This document shows, piece after piece, positions 41,373-49,448 of a stretch of 64,000 bases of DNA. This DNA comes from Rubricella aquisinus (lineage in GTDB: Bacteria; Pseudomonadota; Alphaproteobacteria; Rhodobacterales; Rhodobacteraceae): positions 186,001 to 250,000 of the forward strand of contig NZ_JACIJS010000003.1 of the NCBI RefSeq assembly GCF_014199445.1, given 5' to 3'. Within the stretch, counting starts at the first letter, position 1. Each line of letters opens with the position of its first letter. Under the pieces are notes generated by a model, which was not told where the DNA came from, did not search any database, and worked only from the letters and a program-made list of their open reading frames with translations. The position numbers and the translations under genes were made by a program.

Positions 41373-42131
41373 ATGGGAATTCTTGAAGTCCAAAACGTCA
41401 ACAAACGCTTCGGTGGCCTTCAGGCGTTGGACGACGTGAACCTCAACGTGCAGGAAAACACCGTTCATGCCATTATCGGGCCGAACGGGGCGGGCAAGTC
41501 CACCTTGCTCAACTGTTTCATCGGGAAACTGATCCCCGATACCGGCACGGTGATGTTCGACGGGAAAAGCCTCTTGGGGCTCAAACCGCACCAGATCAAT
41601 CAGGCGGGTGTCAGCCGCGTGTTCCAGACGCCGGAGATTTTCACCGATCTCTCCGTGATCGAGAACACGATGATCCCCGCCTTTGCCCGCCGGGACGGGG
41701 CATTCAAACTCCATCCGTTCGAGCGGATTTCCGATGAAAAGGACATCCGGGCCCGCGCGGAGGAAATGCTGGTCAATGTCGGGCTTGGCGAAAAGCTTGA
41801 TACGGTCGCGTCTGCCATGTCGCGGGGCGACAAGCGGCGGCTGGAAATGGCGATGTGCCTTGTCCAGCAGCCCAAGCTGCTGCTGCTGGATGAGCCGACG
41901 GCGGGCATGGCGCGCGCCGACACCAACAACATGATCGACCTTCTCAAGCGGCTGGCGAGCGAGATGGACATCACCTTCGTCGTGATTGAGCATGACATGC
42001 ATGTCGTGTTCTCCCTCGCGGATCGGATCAGCGTTCTGGCGCAGGGTCATGTGATCGTGGAGGACGAGCCGGGCAACATCAAAGGCCATCCAAAAGTGCA
42101 GGAAGCCTATCTCGGCACGACGGCGCATTAA
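41373..42131 (+). CDS. Liv-type ABC transporter ATP-binding protein (LivG-like)
   Basis: A 252-residue ATPase: Walker A GPNGAGKST near residues 36-44, the Liv-specific GVSRVFQTPEIFTDLSVIEN Q-loop region, a signature motif that reads AMSRGDKRRLEMAM in place of the usual LSGGxQR, and Walker B LLLLDEPTAGMA. The MSRGDKR form of the signature departs from the consensus SGGQ but is seen in some Liv-type systems. Coupled with the next ATPase 16 bases away. Confidence 0.87.
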   Translation: MGILEVQNVNKRFGGLQALDDVNLNVQENTVHAIIGPNGAGKSTLLNCFIGKLIPDTGTVMFDGKSLLGLKPHQINQAGVSRVFQTPEIFTDLSVIENTMIPAFARRDGAFKLHPFERISDEKDIRARAEEMLVNVGLGEKLDTVASAMSRGDKRRLEMAMCLVQQPKLLLLDEPTAGMARADTNNMIDLLKRLASEMDITFVVIEHDMHVVFSLADRISVLAQGHVIVEDEPGNIKGHPKVQEAYLGTTAH

Positions 42132-42146
42132 GCGAGGACAAAGACC

Positions 42147-42896
42147 ATGAACCAAGCAGTCAACATGAACGCGAACCACGCCTCGCACGCGCCCGCCTAT
42201 TTCTCGGCATGGGATATCCATTCCTATTACGGGGAAAGCTATATCGTGCAGGGCGTCAGCATGAATGTGCATGAGGGGGAAATCCTTGCCCTTCTGGGGC
42301 GGAACGGGGCAGGCAAAACGTCAACCCTGCGCTCCATCGCCCGGATCGGGGAGCCGATGGTGACCCATGGGGAAATGTGGCTTGATCATCAGCCGCTCCA
42401 TGAGATGAACAGCCATCAGGCCGCGCGCGCCGGTGTGGCGCTGGTGCCCGAGGATCGGCGGATCATTCAGGGCCTGACGGTGGAGGAGAACCTCAAGCTG
42501 GCGCAGATCGCGCCGCCCCGTGGCTGGTCCATCGAGCGCATTTACGAGCTTTTCCCCCGCCTCGGGGAGCGCGCAAAACAGGAAGGCACCACCCTGTCGG
42601 GCGGGGAGCAGCAAATGCTCGCCATCGGGCGGGCGCTGGCCCGTGACATCAAGCTGTTGTTGCTCGATGAGCCCTATGAGGGGCTTGCCCCCGTGATCGT
42701 GCACGAGATTGAAAAGACCCTGATGGAGATCAGAAGCCTCGGCATCACCACCATCATCGTGGAGCAGAACGCGGTTGCCGCACTCAAGCTCGCGGATCGT
42801 GCCGTGATCCTCGATATGGGTCAGGTCGTCTATGACGGACTGGCCAAAGACGTGCTGGACAATGAAGAGTTGCGTAAGGAATATCTGGCCATCTGA
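42147..42896 (+). CDS. Liv-type ABC transporter ATP-binding protein (LivF-like)
   Basis: A 249-residue ATPase partner of the LivG-like protein. Walker A GRNGAGKTS near residues 51-59, LVPEDRRIIQGLTVEENLK, the full signature LSGGEQQMLAIGRAL, and Walker B LLLLDEPYEGLAP. An N-terminal extension (MNQAVNMNANHASHAPAYFS) precedes the core; a later start is possible, but no alternative has a better ribosome binding site than the one after GCGAGGACAAAGACC. Confidence 0.88.
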   Translation: MNQAVNMNANHASHAPAYFSAWDIHSYYGESYIVQGVSMNVHEGEILALLGRNGAGKTSTLRSIARIGEPMVTHGEMWLDHQPLHEMNSHQAARAGVALVPEDRRIIQGLTVEENLKLAQIAPPRGWSIERIYELFPRLGERAKQEGTTLSGGEQQMLAIGRALARDIKLLLLDEPYEGLAPVIVHEIEKTLMEIRSLGITTIIVEQNAVAALKLADRAVILDMGQVVYDGLAKDVLDNEELRKEYLAI

Positions 42897-42901
42897 CCGG
42901 G

Positions 42902-42951
42902 GAGTGCGCACTCAGCAACAGGGGCGGTTCGGTTTCATGACCGGGCGCCCC
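42902..42951 (+). other. Palindrome and stem-loop in the gap before acs
   Basis: GAGTGCGCACTC (42902-42913) is a perfect 12-base palindrome, and GGGGCG (42921-42926) pairs with CGCCCC (42946-42951) around an extended loop. No T run follows. The structure could separate acs expression from the transporter genes or mark an internal promoter/operator for acs. Confidence 0.5.
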
Positions 42952-42973
42952 ATGCCAATACGCGGAGAGTCTT

Positions 42974-44917
42974 ATGACCGATAAAACCTATCCACCGTCG
43001 CCCGAAATGGCGGCGAACGCCCATATCAACGCGGCCAAATATGAGGAGATGTATGCATCCTCTGTCGCTGATCCCATCGCCTTTTGGGCTGAACAGGGCA
43101 AGCGGATCGACTGGATCAAACCCTATACCAATGTGCGCGATGTGTCCTTCGCCAAGGAGGATTTGCATATCCGCTGGTTTGATGACGGCGAGTTGAATGT
43201 CTGTGCGAATTGCGTTGATCGGCATTTGCCCGCCCGCGCTGATCAGACCGCGATCATCTGGGAGCCGGACAGCCCCGACACACCCGCGCAACACATCACC
43301 TATGCGCAACTGCATGATAAGGTGCAGCGTTTTGCCAATGTGCTCAAGGAGTTGGGCGTCGGGAAAGGGGACCGGGTGGTGATCTACCTGCCGATGATCC
43401 CCGAGGCGTCCTATGCGATGCTGGCCTGCGCGCGGATCGGTGCGATCCATTCCATCGTGTTTGCGGGCTTCTCCCCCGATGCGCTGGCGGACCGGATCAA
43501 TGATAGTGAGGCGAAGGTGGTGATCACCGCCGATCATGCCCCGCGCGGCGGGCGCGTGACGCCGCTCAAATCCAATGCCGATGCGGCACTCCTGCGCTGT
43601 GAGGATCATGTCAAATGCCTTGTCGCAAAGCATACGGGGGGTCAGACCACTTGGGTTGAGGGGCGCGACTATGACCTTGGCGCGATGATGGAGGCAGCGG
43701 CGACAGACTGCCCGCCAGAGCCGATGAACGCCGAAGATCCGCTGTTCATCCTCTATACCTCCGGCTCAACAGGTAAGCCGAAGGGCGTCGTGCACAGTTC
43801 TGGCGGCTATATCGTCTATGCCTCCATGACCCATGAGATCACGTTCGACTATCATGACGGGGACGTGTTCTGGTGCACCGCCGATGTGGGCTGGGTCACC
43901 GGCCACAGCTATATCGTCTACGGCCCGCTTGCGAATGGGGCGACCACGCTGATGTTTGAGGGCGTGCCGACCTATCCCGATGCGGGCCGGTTCTGGGAAG
44001 TCTGCGCCAAGCACAAGGTGAACCAGTTCTACACTGCGCCCACCGCGATCCGCGCGTTAATGGGCAAGGGAACGGAATTTGTCGAAAAACATGACCTGTC
44101 GTCGATCCGCATCCTCGGCACCGTTGGGGAGCCGATCAATCCGGAAGCGTGGAATTGGTATAATGACGTGGTGGGCAAGGGCAAATGCCCCATCGTGGAC
44201 ACATGGTGGCAGACGGAAACCGGCGGTCACCTGCTGACCCCGCTGCCCGGCGCGACCGCGACCAAACCCGGCTCTGCCACGACACCGTTTTTCGGCGTGG
44301 AGCCGATCGTGCTTGATCCGCAAACGGCGGAGGAGATCACCACGACCGAAGCCGAGGGCGTGCTGTGCATGAAGCAAAGCTGGCCCGGGCAGATGCGCAC
44401 CGTCTGGGGTGACCCGGAGCGGTTCTATGACGCGTATTTCAGCCAATATCCGGGCTATTATTTCACCGGCGATGGCTGCCGGCGGGATGCCGATGGCTAC
44501 TATTGGATCACGGGCCGGGTGGATGACGTGATCAACGTGTCCGGTCACCGGATGGGCACGGCAGAGGTCGAAAGCGCCCTCGTCGCCCATGCGAAAGTGG
44601 CGGAGGCGGCCGTGGTCGGCTACCCGCATGAGATCAAGGGGCAGGGCATTTACTGCTATGTCACGCTCATGGACGGGGTGGAGCCAACGGATGCCTTGCG
44701 CACGGAATTGAGCAATTGGGTTCGCACCGAAATCGGCCCGATTGCGAAGCCCGATGTGATCCAATGGGCACCGGGCCTGCCAAAAACCCGCTCGGGCAAG
44801 ATCATGCGCCGTATCCTGCGCAAGATCGCAGAAAATGACGTGAGCAGCCTTGGCGACACGTCAACCTTGGCAGAACCCGCCGTGGTGGATGACCTGATCG
44901 CCAATCGCGGCGGCTAA
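42974..44917 (+). CDS. acs: Acetyl-CoA synthetase
   Basis: AMP-forming acetate-CoA ligase, 647 residues, the normal length. The P-loop [19 protein letters not shown] lies near residues 260-278, the Acs-specific [20 protein letters not shown] near 305-324, [16 protein letters not shown] near 412-427, and the C-terminal catalytic Lys in [13 protein letters not shown], normally controlled by acetylation. It activates acetate, and propionate less well, for the glyoxylate or ethylmalonyl-CoA routes. Location behind a transporter and next to a CrbS-like sensor suggests coordinated control. Confidence 0.95.
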   Translation: MTDKTYPPSPEMAANAHINAAKYEEMYASSVADPIAFWAEQGKRIDWIKPYTNVRDVSFAKEDLHIRWFDDGELNVCANCVDRHLPARADQTAIIWEPDSPDTPAQHITYAQLHDKVQRFANVLKELGVGKGDRVVIYLPMIPEASYAMLACARIGAIHSIVFAGFSPDALADRINDSEAKVVITADHAPRGGRVTPLKSNADAALLRCEDHVKCLVAKHTGGQTTWVEGRDYDLGAMMEAAATDCPPEPMNAEDPLFILYTSGSTGKPKGVVHSSGGYIVYASMTHEITFDYHDGDVFWCTADVGWVTGHSYIVYGPLANGATTLMFEGVPTYPDAGRFWEVCAKHKVNQFYTAPTAIRALMGKGTEFVEKHDLSSIRILGTVGEPINPEAWNWYNDVVGKGKCPIVDTWWQTETGGHLLTPLPGATATKPGSATTPFFGVEPIVLDPQTAEEITTTEAEGVLCMKQSWPGQMRTVWGDPERFYDAYFSQYPGYYFTGDGCRRDADGYYWITGRVDDVINVSGHRMGTAEVESALVAHAKVAEAAVVGYPHEIKGQGIYCYVTLMDGVEPTDALRTELSNWVRTEIGPIAKPDVIQWAPGLPKTRSGKIMRRILRKIAENDVSSLGDTSTLAEPAVVDDLIANRGG

Positions 44918-44939
44918 ATCACGCTGCTGGATGCGGGCG

Positions 44940-45380
44940 TCAGATCGTGTCCAGCAGAATGCTTGTTTCACTGTTCAGGACACCGGGAATGCTGCGGATA
45001 TCCCGCAGCACCCGGTCGAACGCGGGCAGGTTGTCCGTGCGCAGTTCCGCAATCAGATCCCACGCCCCATTCGTGGTGTGAAGGGCCGTCACCTCCGGCA
45101 TACCGCGCAGGGTGCGGGTGGCGGCGCGGGCCGCACTCCCCTGTATCTCAATCGACATGATGGCGCGGATCGCGTTCACATCCTCCGATCCACGCGTGTC
45201 GATGGTGAAGCGGCGGATCGTGCCATCTGAAACCAACCGATCCAGCCGCGCCTGAACCGTCCCCCGCGCCACACCGAGCCGCCCCGCAAGGGTGGAGATC
45301 GCCGCCCGCCCGTCGCGCCGCAATTCGGAGATCAGTTTCAGGTCAGTCTCATCACGAATTGGCATTTTGCTGATACTCAT
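44940..45380 (-). CDS. Lrp/AsnC family transcriptional regulator
   Basis: A 146-residue regulator: N-terminal helix-turn-helix (LISELRRDGRAAISTLAGRL, then GVARGTVQARLDRL) and a C-terminal RAM/AsnC ligand domain with MPEVTALHTTNGAWDLIAEL. It is divergent from arginase and ornithine cyclodeaminase genes and probably controls them in response to arginine or ornithine. An inverted repeat lies nine bases upstream of its start. Confidence 0.87.
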   Translation of the reverse strand: MSISKMPIRDETDLKLISELRRDGRAAISTLAGRLGVARGTVQARLDRLVSDGTIRRFTIDTRGSEDVNAIRAIMSIEIQGSAARAATRTLRGMPEVTALHTTNGAWDLIAELRTDNLPAFDRVLRDIRSIPGVLNSETSILLDTI

Positions 45381-45388
45381 TATACATT

Positions 45389-45417
45389 TTGCCCAAAGTT
45401 AGCTGCGAAATGGGCAA
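45389..45417. promoter_or_regulatory. Inverted repeat TTGCCCA-N15-TGGGCAA in the Lrp-arginase gap
   Basis: A perfect 7-base inverted repeat (45389-45395 and 45411-45417) with A/T-rich centre lies between the divergent regulator and the arginase operon, close to the regulator start. Lrp-type proteins bind degenerate dyads with A/T centres, so it is a good candidate operator for both promoters. Confidence 0.55.
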
Positions 45418-45444
45418 CTTACCACTCAAATATGACTGCCGCCT

Positions 45445-45473
45445 TCATCATCATGGACCGCAGAAGATGATGA
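45445..45473 (+). promoter_or_regulatory. Leader hairpin partly covering the arginase ribosome binding site
   Basis: TCATCATC (45445-45452) pairs with GATGATGA (45466-45473) over a 13-base loop. The 3' arm runs into GATGAGGG, the only Shine-Dalgarno-like sequence before the arginase ATG at 45486, so folding could lower translation. It may equally be a chance triplet repeat. Confidence 0.4.
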
Positions 45474-45485
45474 GGGATACTCGCG

Positions 45486-46415
45486 ATGTCACAAAAAACC
45501 TGCATTCTGGTAGGGGCGCCGGTGCAATCTGGCGCGGGCCAGCCGGGTTGTGTGATGGGCCCTGCGGCCTACCGCACGGCGGGGCTTGGGGGGGCGCTGA
45601 CCTCGCTCGGCCATCGGGTTGAGGATCGGGGGGATGTGGCGATTGCCGTCCCGGCGCCGATGCCGCACGCCAATGATGCCGTCGAGAACCTCGCGGAATT
45701 CGTAAGCTGGACGCACGCGCTGACGGTTGCTGCGGCAGATGCGTCGAAAGATGGCTTGCCGATTTTCCTCGGTGGGGATCACAGCCTCGCGGCGGGGACG
45801 GTTGCGGGGGTAGCACAGCACGCCGCCGCCCTTGGTCAGCCGCAATTTGTGCTTTGGCTGGACGCGCACCCTGATTTTCATGCGCTCGACAGCACGGAAA
45901 GCGGGCACCTGCACGGCACGCCCGTCGCCTATTTCACCGGGCAGGACGGGTTTGCCCCGGCACTCGACACACCCACGGCCCCCGTCCCGGCAGAGAATGT
46001 CTGCATGATGGGCATCCGGTCGGTGGATCGGGCCGAAAACCTGCGGCTCGCGGCCGCGGGGGTGACTGTCCACGACATGCGCGCGATTGACGAGCAGGGC
46101 ATCGCGGCCCCCTTGCGCGCGTTTCTCAGCCATGTCGCGGCGGTGAATGGTCGGCTACATCTGAGCCTTGATGTGGATTTTCTGGACCCCGACATCGCGC
46201 CCGCTGTCGGCACCACCGTGCCGGGAGGGGCGACCTTTCGGGAGGCGCATCTGATCATGGAAATGCTGCATGACAGCGGGCTTGTGACCTCCCTCGATCT
46301 GGTGGAGTTAAATCCGTTTCTCGATCTGCGGGGCCGTACGGCCAAACTGATGGTGGACCTTACTGCGAGCCTGATGGGCCGCACGGTCCTTGACCGAAAG
46401 ACAAGGAGCTACTGA
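45486..46415 (+). CDS. rocF: Arginase
   Basis: Mn-dependent ureohydrolase of 309 residues that splits arginine into ornithine and urea. The metal-binding motifs are GGDHSLAAGT near residues 97-106, DAHPDFHALDST near 124-135, and SLDVDFLDPDIAPAVGTTVPGG near 227-248, which also carries the PAVGT loop typical of arginases. It is followed by ornithine cyclodeaminase (TGATG overlap), completing a route to proline and ammonia. Agmatinase relatives usually lack this pairing. Confidence 0.92.
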   Translation: MSQKTCILVGAPVQSGAGQPGCVMGPAAYRTAGLGGALTSLGHRVEDRGDVAIAVPAPMPHANDAVENLAEFVSWTHALTVAAADASKDGLPIFLGGDHSLAAGTVAGVAQHAAALGQPQFVLWLDAHPDFHALDSTESGHLHGTPVAYFTGQDGFAPALDTPTAPVPAENVCMMGIRSVDRAENLRLAAAGVTVHDMRAIDEQGIAAPLRAFLSHVAAVNGRLHLSLDVDFLDPDIAPAVGTTVPGGATFREAHLIMEMLHDSGLVTSLDLVELNPFLDLRGRTAKLMVDLTASLMGRTVLDRKTRSY

Positions 46416-47464
46416 TGCAAGATCTCTCCCCCTCCCGCCTCGCCATGGTGCCCTTTGTCAGTGTGGCGGACATGATGCGCACTGTGCATGCCATTGGCGT
46501 TGAACGATTTTTGATCGAACTCGCGGGTTATATCGAAGATGACTTCCGCCGCTGGCCGCTGTTTGACAAAACACCGCGCATTCCATCCCATTCCAAGGAA
46601 GGGGTGATCGAATTGATGCCGACCTCCGACGGGGAGGTGTATGGCTTCAAATATGTGAACGGGCACCCGAAAAATACCGCCGCTGGCTATCAGACTGTGA
46701 CCGCGTTTGGTGTGTTGGCGCAGGTCAGCAATGGCTATCCGGTGCTGTTCACCGAAATGACCATCCTGACCGCGCTGCGCACGGCGGCGACATCGGCCAT
46801 GGCGGCAAAGCATCTGGCCCCACGGGATGCGCGCGTGATGGCGATCATCGGCAATGGGGCTCAATGCGAATTCCAAGCATTGGCGTTCAAGGCGCTGTGC
46901 GGGATCGAGGAAGTCCGGCTCTTTGATATCGACAGGCGCGCCACGCAAAAGGCCGCGCGCAACCTCGCGGGATCGGGGCTCAAGGTGACGTCCTGCACGT
47001 CTGGTCAAGAGGCGGTCGCTGGCGCACAGATCATCACGACCTGCACCGCCGATAAGCAATATGCCACGATCCTGACCGACAACATGGTCGGGGCAGGCGT
47101 GCATATCAACGCAATCGGCGGCGATTGTCCGGGCAAGACGGAACTGCACGCGGATATCCTGCACCGCTCCGATATCTTCGTCGAATATCCTGAGCAAACC
47201 CGGATTGAGGGGGAAATTCAGGCACTTGCACCCGATCATCCTGTCACAGAACTCTGGGAGGTGATCACAGGGCAGGCCACCGGGCGGCGGTCTGAGGCCG
47301 CGATCACCCTGTTTGACAGCGTTGGTTTCGCGATCGAGGATTTTTCGGCATTGCGCTATCTGCGCGATCAGTTGGCGCGGACAGGTGCGTTCGTCGAGCT
47401 TGACATGCTGGCCGATCCGGACGATCCGCGGGATCTGTTCGGCATGGTGCAGCGCGCGCGTTAA
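46415..47464 (+). CDS. Ornithine cyclodeaminase
   Basis: Converts ornithine to proline and ammonia with bound NAD. The 349-residue product has the OCD-specific extension and motifs: SHSKEGVIELMPTSDGEVYGFKYVNGHP, LTALRTAATSAMAAKHLA and the Rossmann segment AIIGNGAQCEFQALAFKAL, then INAIGGDCPGKTELHADIL. Together with arginase it forms the arginase-OCD catabolic path known from Agrobacterium. Its last four bases (TTAA) overlap the stop of the convergent phosphatidyltransferase gene. Confidence 0.92.
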   Translation: MQDLSPSRLAMVPFVSVADMMRTVHAIGVERFLIELAGYIEDDFRRWPLFDKTPRIPSHSKEGVIELMPTSDGEVYGFKYVNGHPKNTAAGYQTVTAFGVLAQVSNGYPVLFTEMTILTALRTAATSAMAAKHLAPRDARVMAIIGNGAQCEFQALAFKALCGIEEVRLFDIDRRATQKAARNLAGSGLKVTSCTSGQEAVAGAQIITTCTADKQYATILTDNMVGAGVHINAIGGDCPGKTELHADILHRSDIFVEYPEQTRIEGEIQALAPDHPVTELWEVITGQATGRRSEAAITLFDSVGFAIEDFSALRYLRDQLARTGAFVELDMLADPDDPRDLFGMVQRAR

Positions 47465-48069
47465 TGCGGAAACACCTTGCGCGCCAACAGGATGCGGGAG
47501 GTCGCGGTGATAAAGCACAACGTGCCAAAAAACCAAGCGAGTGGCGCGAACCAGTGCGGCAGCAGGCAGAGGAGGACGAAAAATACAATCGTTTCCGTCC
47601 CCTCCAGCAACCCGCCGGTGAAATACAGTGATTTGGTGCCGCGCGCGTCCGTCACCATTTCGTGCTTTTCCGCCATGATGGCAAAGCCGAGGAATGTCGC
47701 GCCGTTGAAATAGAAACTGGTCAGCAAAAACGCCCCTGCCGCGCCGTTCAGCCCCGGATCGTAAAGTACGAATGCCGCCGGAAACGCGCCGTAGAACAGA
47801 AAATCGCAGACAATATCGAGATATCCGCCGAAATCGGTTTTCTGGGTGGCGCGTGCAACCGCTCCGTCCAGCCCATCGGCCAACCGGCCCAACAATAACA
47901 ACACCAGCGCCCAGCCAAATGCGCCGATTGCCACCGCACCCGCTGACGCCAAGCCAAGCGCCAAACCGATCAGCGTGATGCCATTTGCCGAAAATCCCAG
48001 CCGCGCCAGCCCCGCCCCGATCCGGTTCACGATAGGGTCGATGACTTTGCGCATGGATTTGTCGAGCAT
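47461..48069 (-). CDS. CDP-alcohol phosphatidyltransferase family protein
   Basis: A 202-residue integral membrane enzyme with about six helices. The catalytic motif DG-x2-AR-x8-G-x3-D-x3-D is intact as DGLDGAVARATQKTDFGGYL followed by DIVCD, near residues 64-88. Enzymes of this family transfer a phosphatidyl group from CDP-diacylglycerol or a similar donor to an alcohol acceptor. The acceptor is unknown; the short length and the DGLDGAVAR start of the motif fit small PgsA/YnjF-like proteins. YnjF is encoded next to ynjBCD in Escherichia coli, as this gene is here. Confidence 0.83.
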   Translation of the reverse strand: MLDKSMRKVIDPIVNRIGAGLARLGFSANGITLIGLALGLASAGAVAIGAFGWALVLLLLGRLADGLDGAVARATQKTDFGGYLDIVCDFLFYGAFPAAFVLYDPGLNGAAGAFLLTSFYFNGATFLGFAIMAEKHEMVTDARGTKSLYFTGGLLEGTETIVFFVLLCLLPHWFAPLAWFFGTLCFITATSRILLARKVFPH

Positions 48070-48236
48070 GGGTGCGTCCTGAAATGTGATGGCTCTACCT
48101 GACGTGAACTGGCTGGCTCTTGCAATGGGTGGTGCGCTGCGTTCACATTCTTGCTATCTAACGACACGGTGAATTGCGTTTCGTTTCCAAAGCCGCAACA
48201 CCCAAGGGCAACAAGACGCCACAGGAAGGACACTCC

Positions 48237-49448
48237 ATGAATCGCATGATCTCCACCGCAGCCGCGATTGCGCTGACTGCCAGCGCGGGCTTCGCCCAGA
48301 CCGTCGATCCCAGCGACTGGGACGCCGTGCTGGCGGAAGCCAAAGGCCAGACCGTTTATTGGAACGCATGGGGTGGGGATCAGCGGATCAATGATTTCAT
48401 CGCCAGCGTCGGTGCGCAGATGGAGGCGGAATACGGCGTCTCCCTTGAGCATGTGAAGCTGTCTGATACCGCGAATGCCGTCACCCGCGTTTTGTCGGAA
48501 AAAGCCGCGGGGCAGGATCAGGGCGGCGCGATTGATCTTATCTGGATCAACGGCGCGAATTTTGCCGCGATGAAGGAAAATGAGCTTCTGTTTGGTCCCT
48601 TCGCAGAGCAATTGCCGAATTGGCAATATGTCGATGTGGAGGGCAAACCCGCCGTGATCAACGATTTCACCAATCCGACCGAAGGGCTGGAAAGCCCGTG
48701 GGCCATGGCGCAACTGGTGTTTGAATATGACACCGCGCGCCTGTCTGAGCCGCCGCGCAGCGTTGCGGCACTCGCCGAATGGGCGGCGAACAATCCCGGT
48801 CGCTTCACCTATCCCCAGCCGCCCGATTACCTTGGCACCACGTTCCTCAAACAGGTGCTGTATGGTGTGATCGAGGATCCGTCCGTGTTGCAAATGCCGG
48901 TTGAGGCGGTCGATTATGATGTGACCGTCGCGCCGCTTTGGGATTATCTGGATGGTCTGACGCCCAACCTGTGGCGCAGCGGTGCGGCTTATCCGCAGAA
49001 TGAGCCGCGCTTGGGTCAGCTTGTGGCGGATGGGGAGATCGACATCTCCTTCGCGTTCAATCCGGGTCGTGCATCTGCCGCGATCGCGAATTTCGAACTG
49101 CCAGACACCGTGCGCACTTTCGTGTTCGATCAGGGCACAATTGGCAACGCAAGTTTTGTCGCGATCCCCTATAACGCGGCCAATCAGGCGGGGGCGCTGG
49201 TGCTCGCGAACCTGCTGATTGATCCTGAAGTGCAGGCGCGCGCGCAGGATCCGGCTGTGCTCGGGTTCCAGACGGTGCTGAACATGGACGCGCTGCCCAC
49301 TGAGGACCGCGCGCGGTTCGACGCGCTGGAACTGGGCGTGGCGACGCTGTCGCCCGCCGATCTTGGCTCGGCGCTGTTGGAGCCGCATGCAAGCTGGATG
49401 ACCCGTATCCAGCAGGACTGGATCACCCGCTACGGCGTTGGCCAGTAA
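48237..49448 (+). CDS. ynjB: ABC transporter substrate-binding protein YnjB
   Basis: Periplasmic binding protein of 403 residues with a signal peptide (MNRMISTAAAIALTASAGFA, cut after residue 20). The mature part TVYWNAWGGDQRINDFIASV and VDLIWINGANFAAMKENELLFGPFAEQLPN-type text is characteristic of YnjB, the binding protein of an ABC system related to thiamine/iron importers. The substrate is not known. The frame is open to 48174, but the signal peptide fixes ATG 48237 after GGAAGGACACTCC. Confidence 0.83.
   Translation: MNRMISTAAAIALTASAGFAQTVDPSDWDAVLAEAKGQTVYWNAWGGDQRINDFIASVGAQMEAEYGVSLEHVKLSDTANAVTRVLSEKAAGQDQGGAIDLIWINGANFAAMKENELLFGPFAEQLPNWQYVDVEGKPAVINDFTNPTEGLESPWAMAQLVFEYDTARLSEPPRSVAALAEWAANNPGRFTYPQPPDYLGTTFLKQVLYGVIEDPSVLQMPVEAVDYDVTVAPLWDYLDGLTPNLWRSGAAYPQNEPRLGQLVADGEIDISFAFNPGRASAAIANFELPDTVRTFVFDQGTIGNASFVAIPYNAANQAGALVLANLLIDPEVQARAQDPAVLGFQTVLNMDALPTEDRARFDALELGVATLSPADLGSALLEPHASWMTRIQQDWITRYGVGQ

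Noticed and set aside
40425-42272. 615-codon minus-strand open frame across the Liv-type transporter genes
   Set aside because: Antisense shadow of three transporter genes; the product is His/Arg rich and shows no domain.
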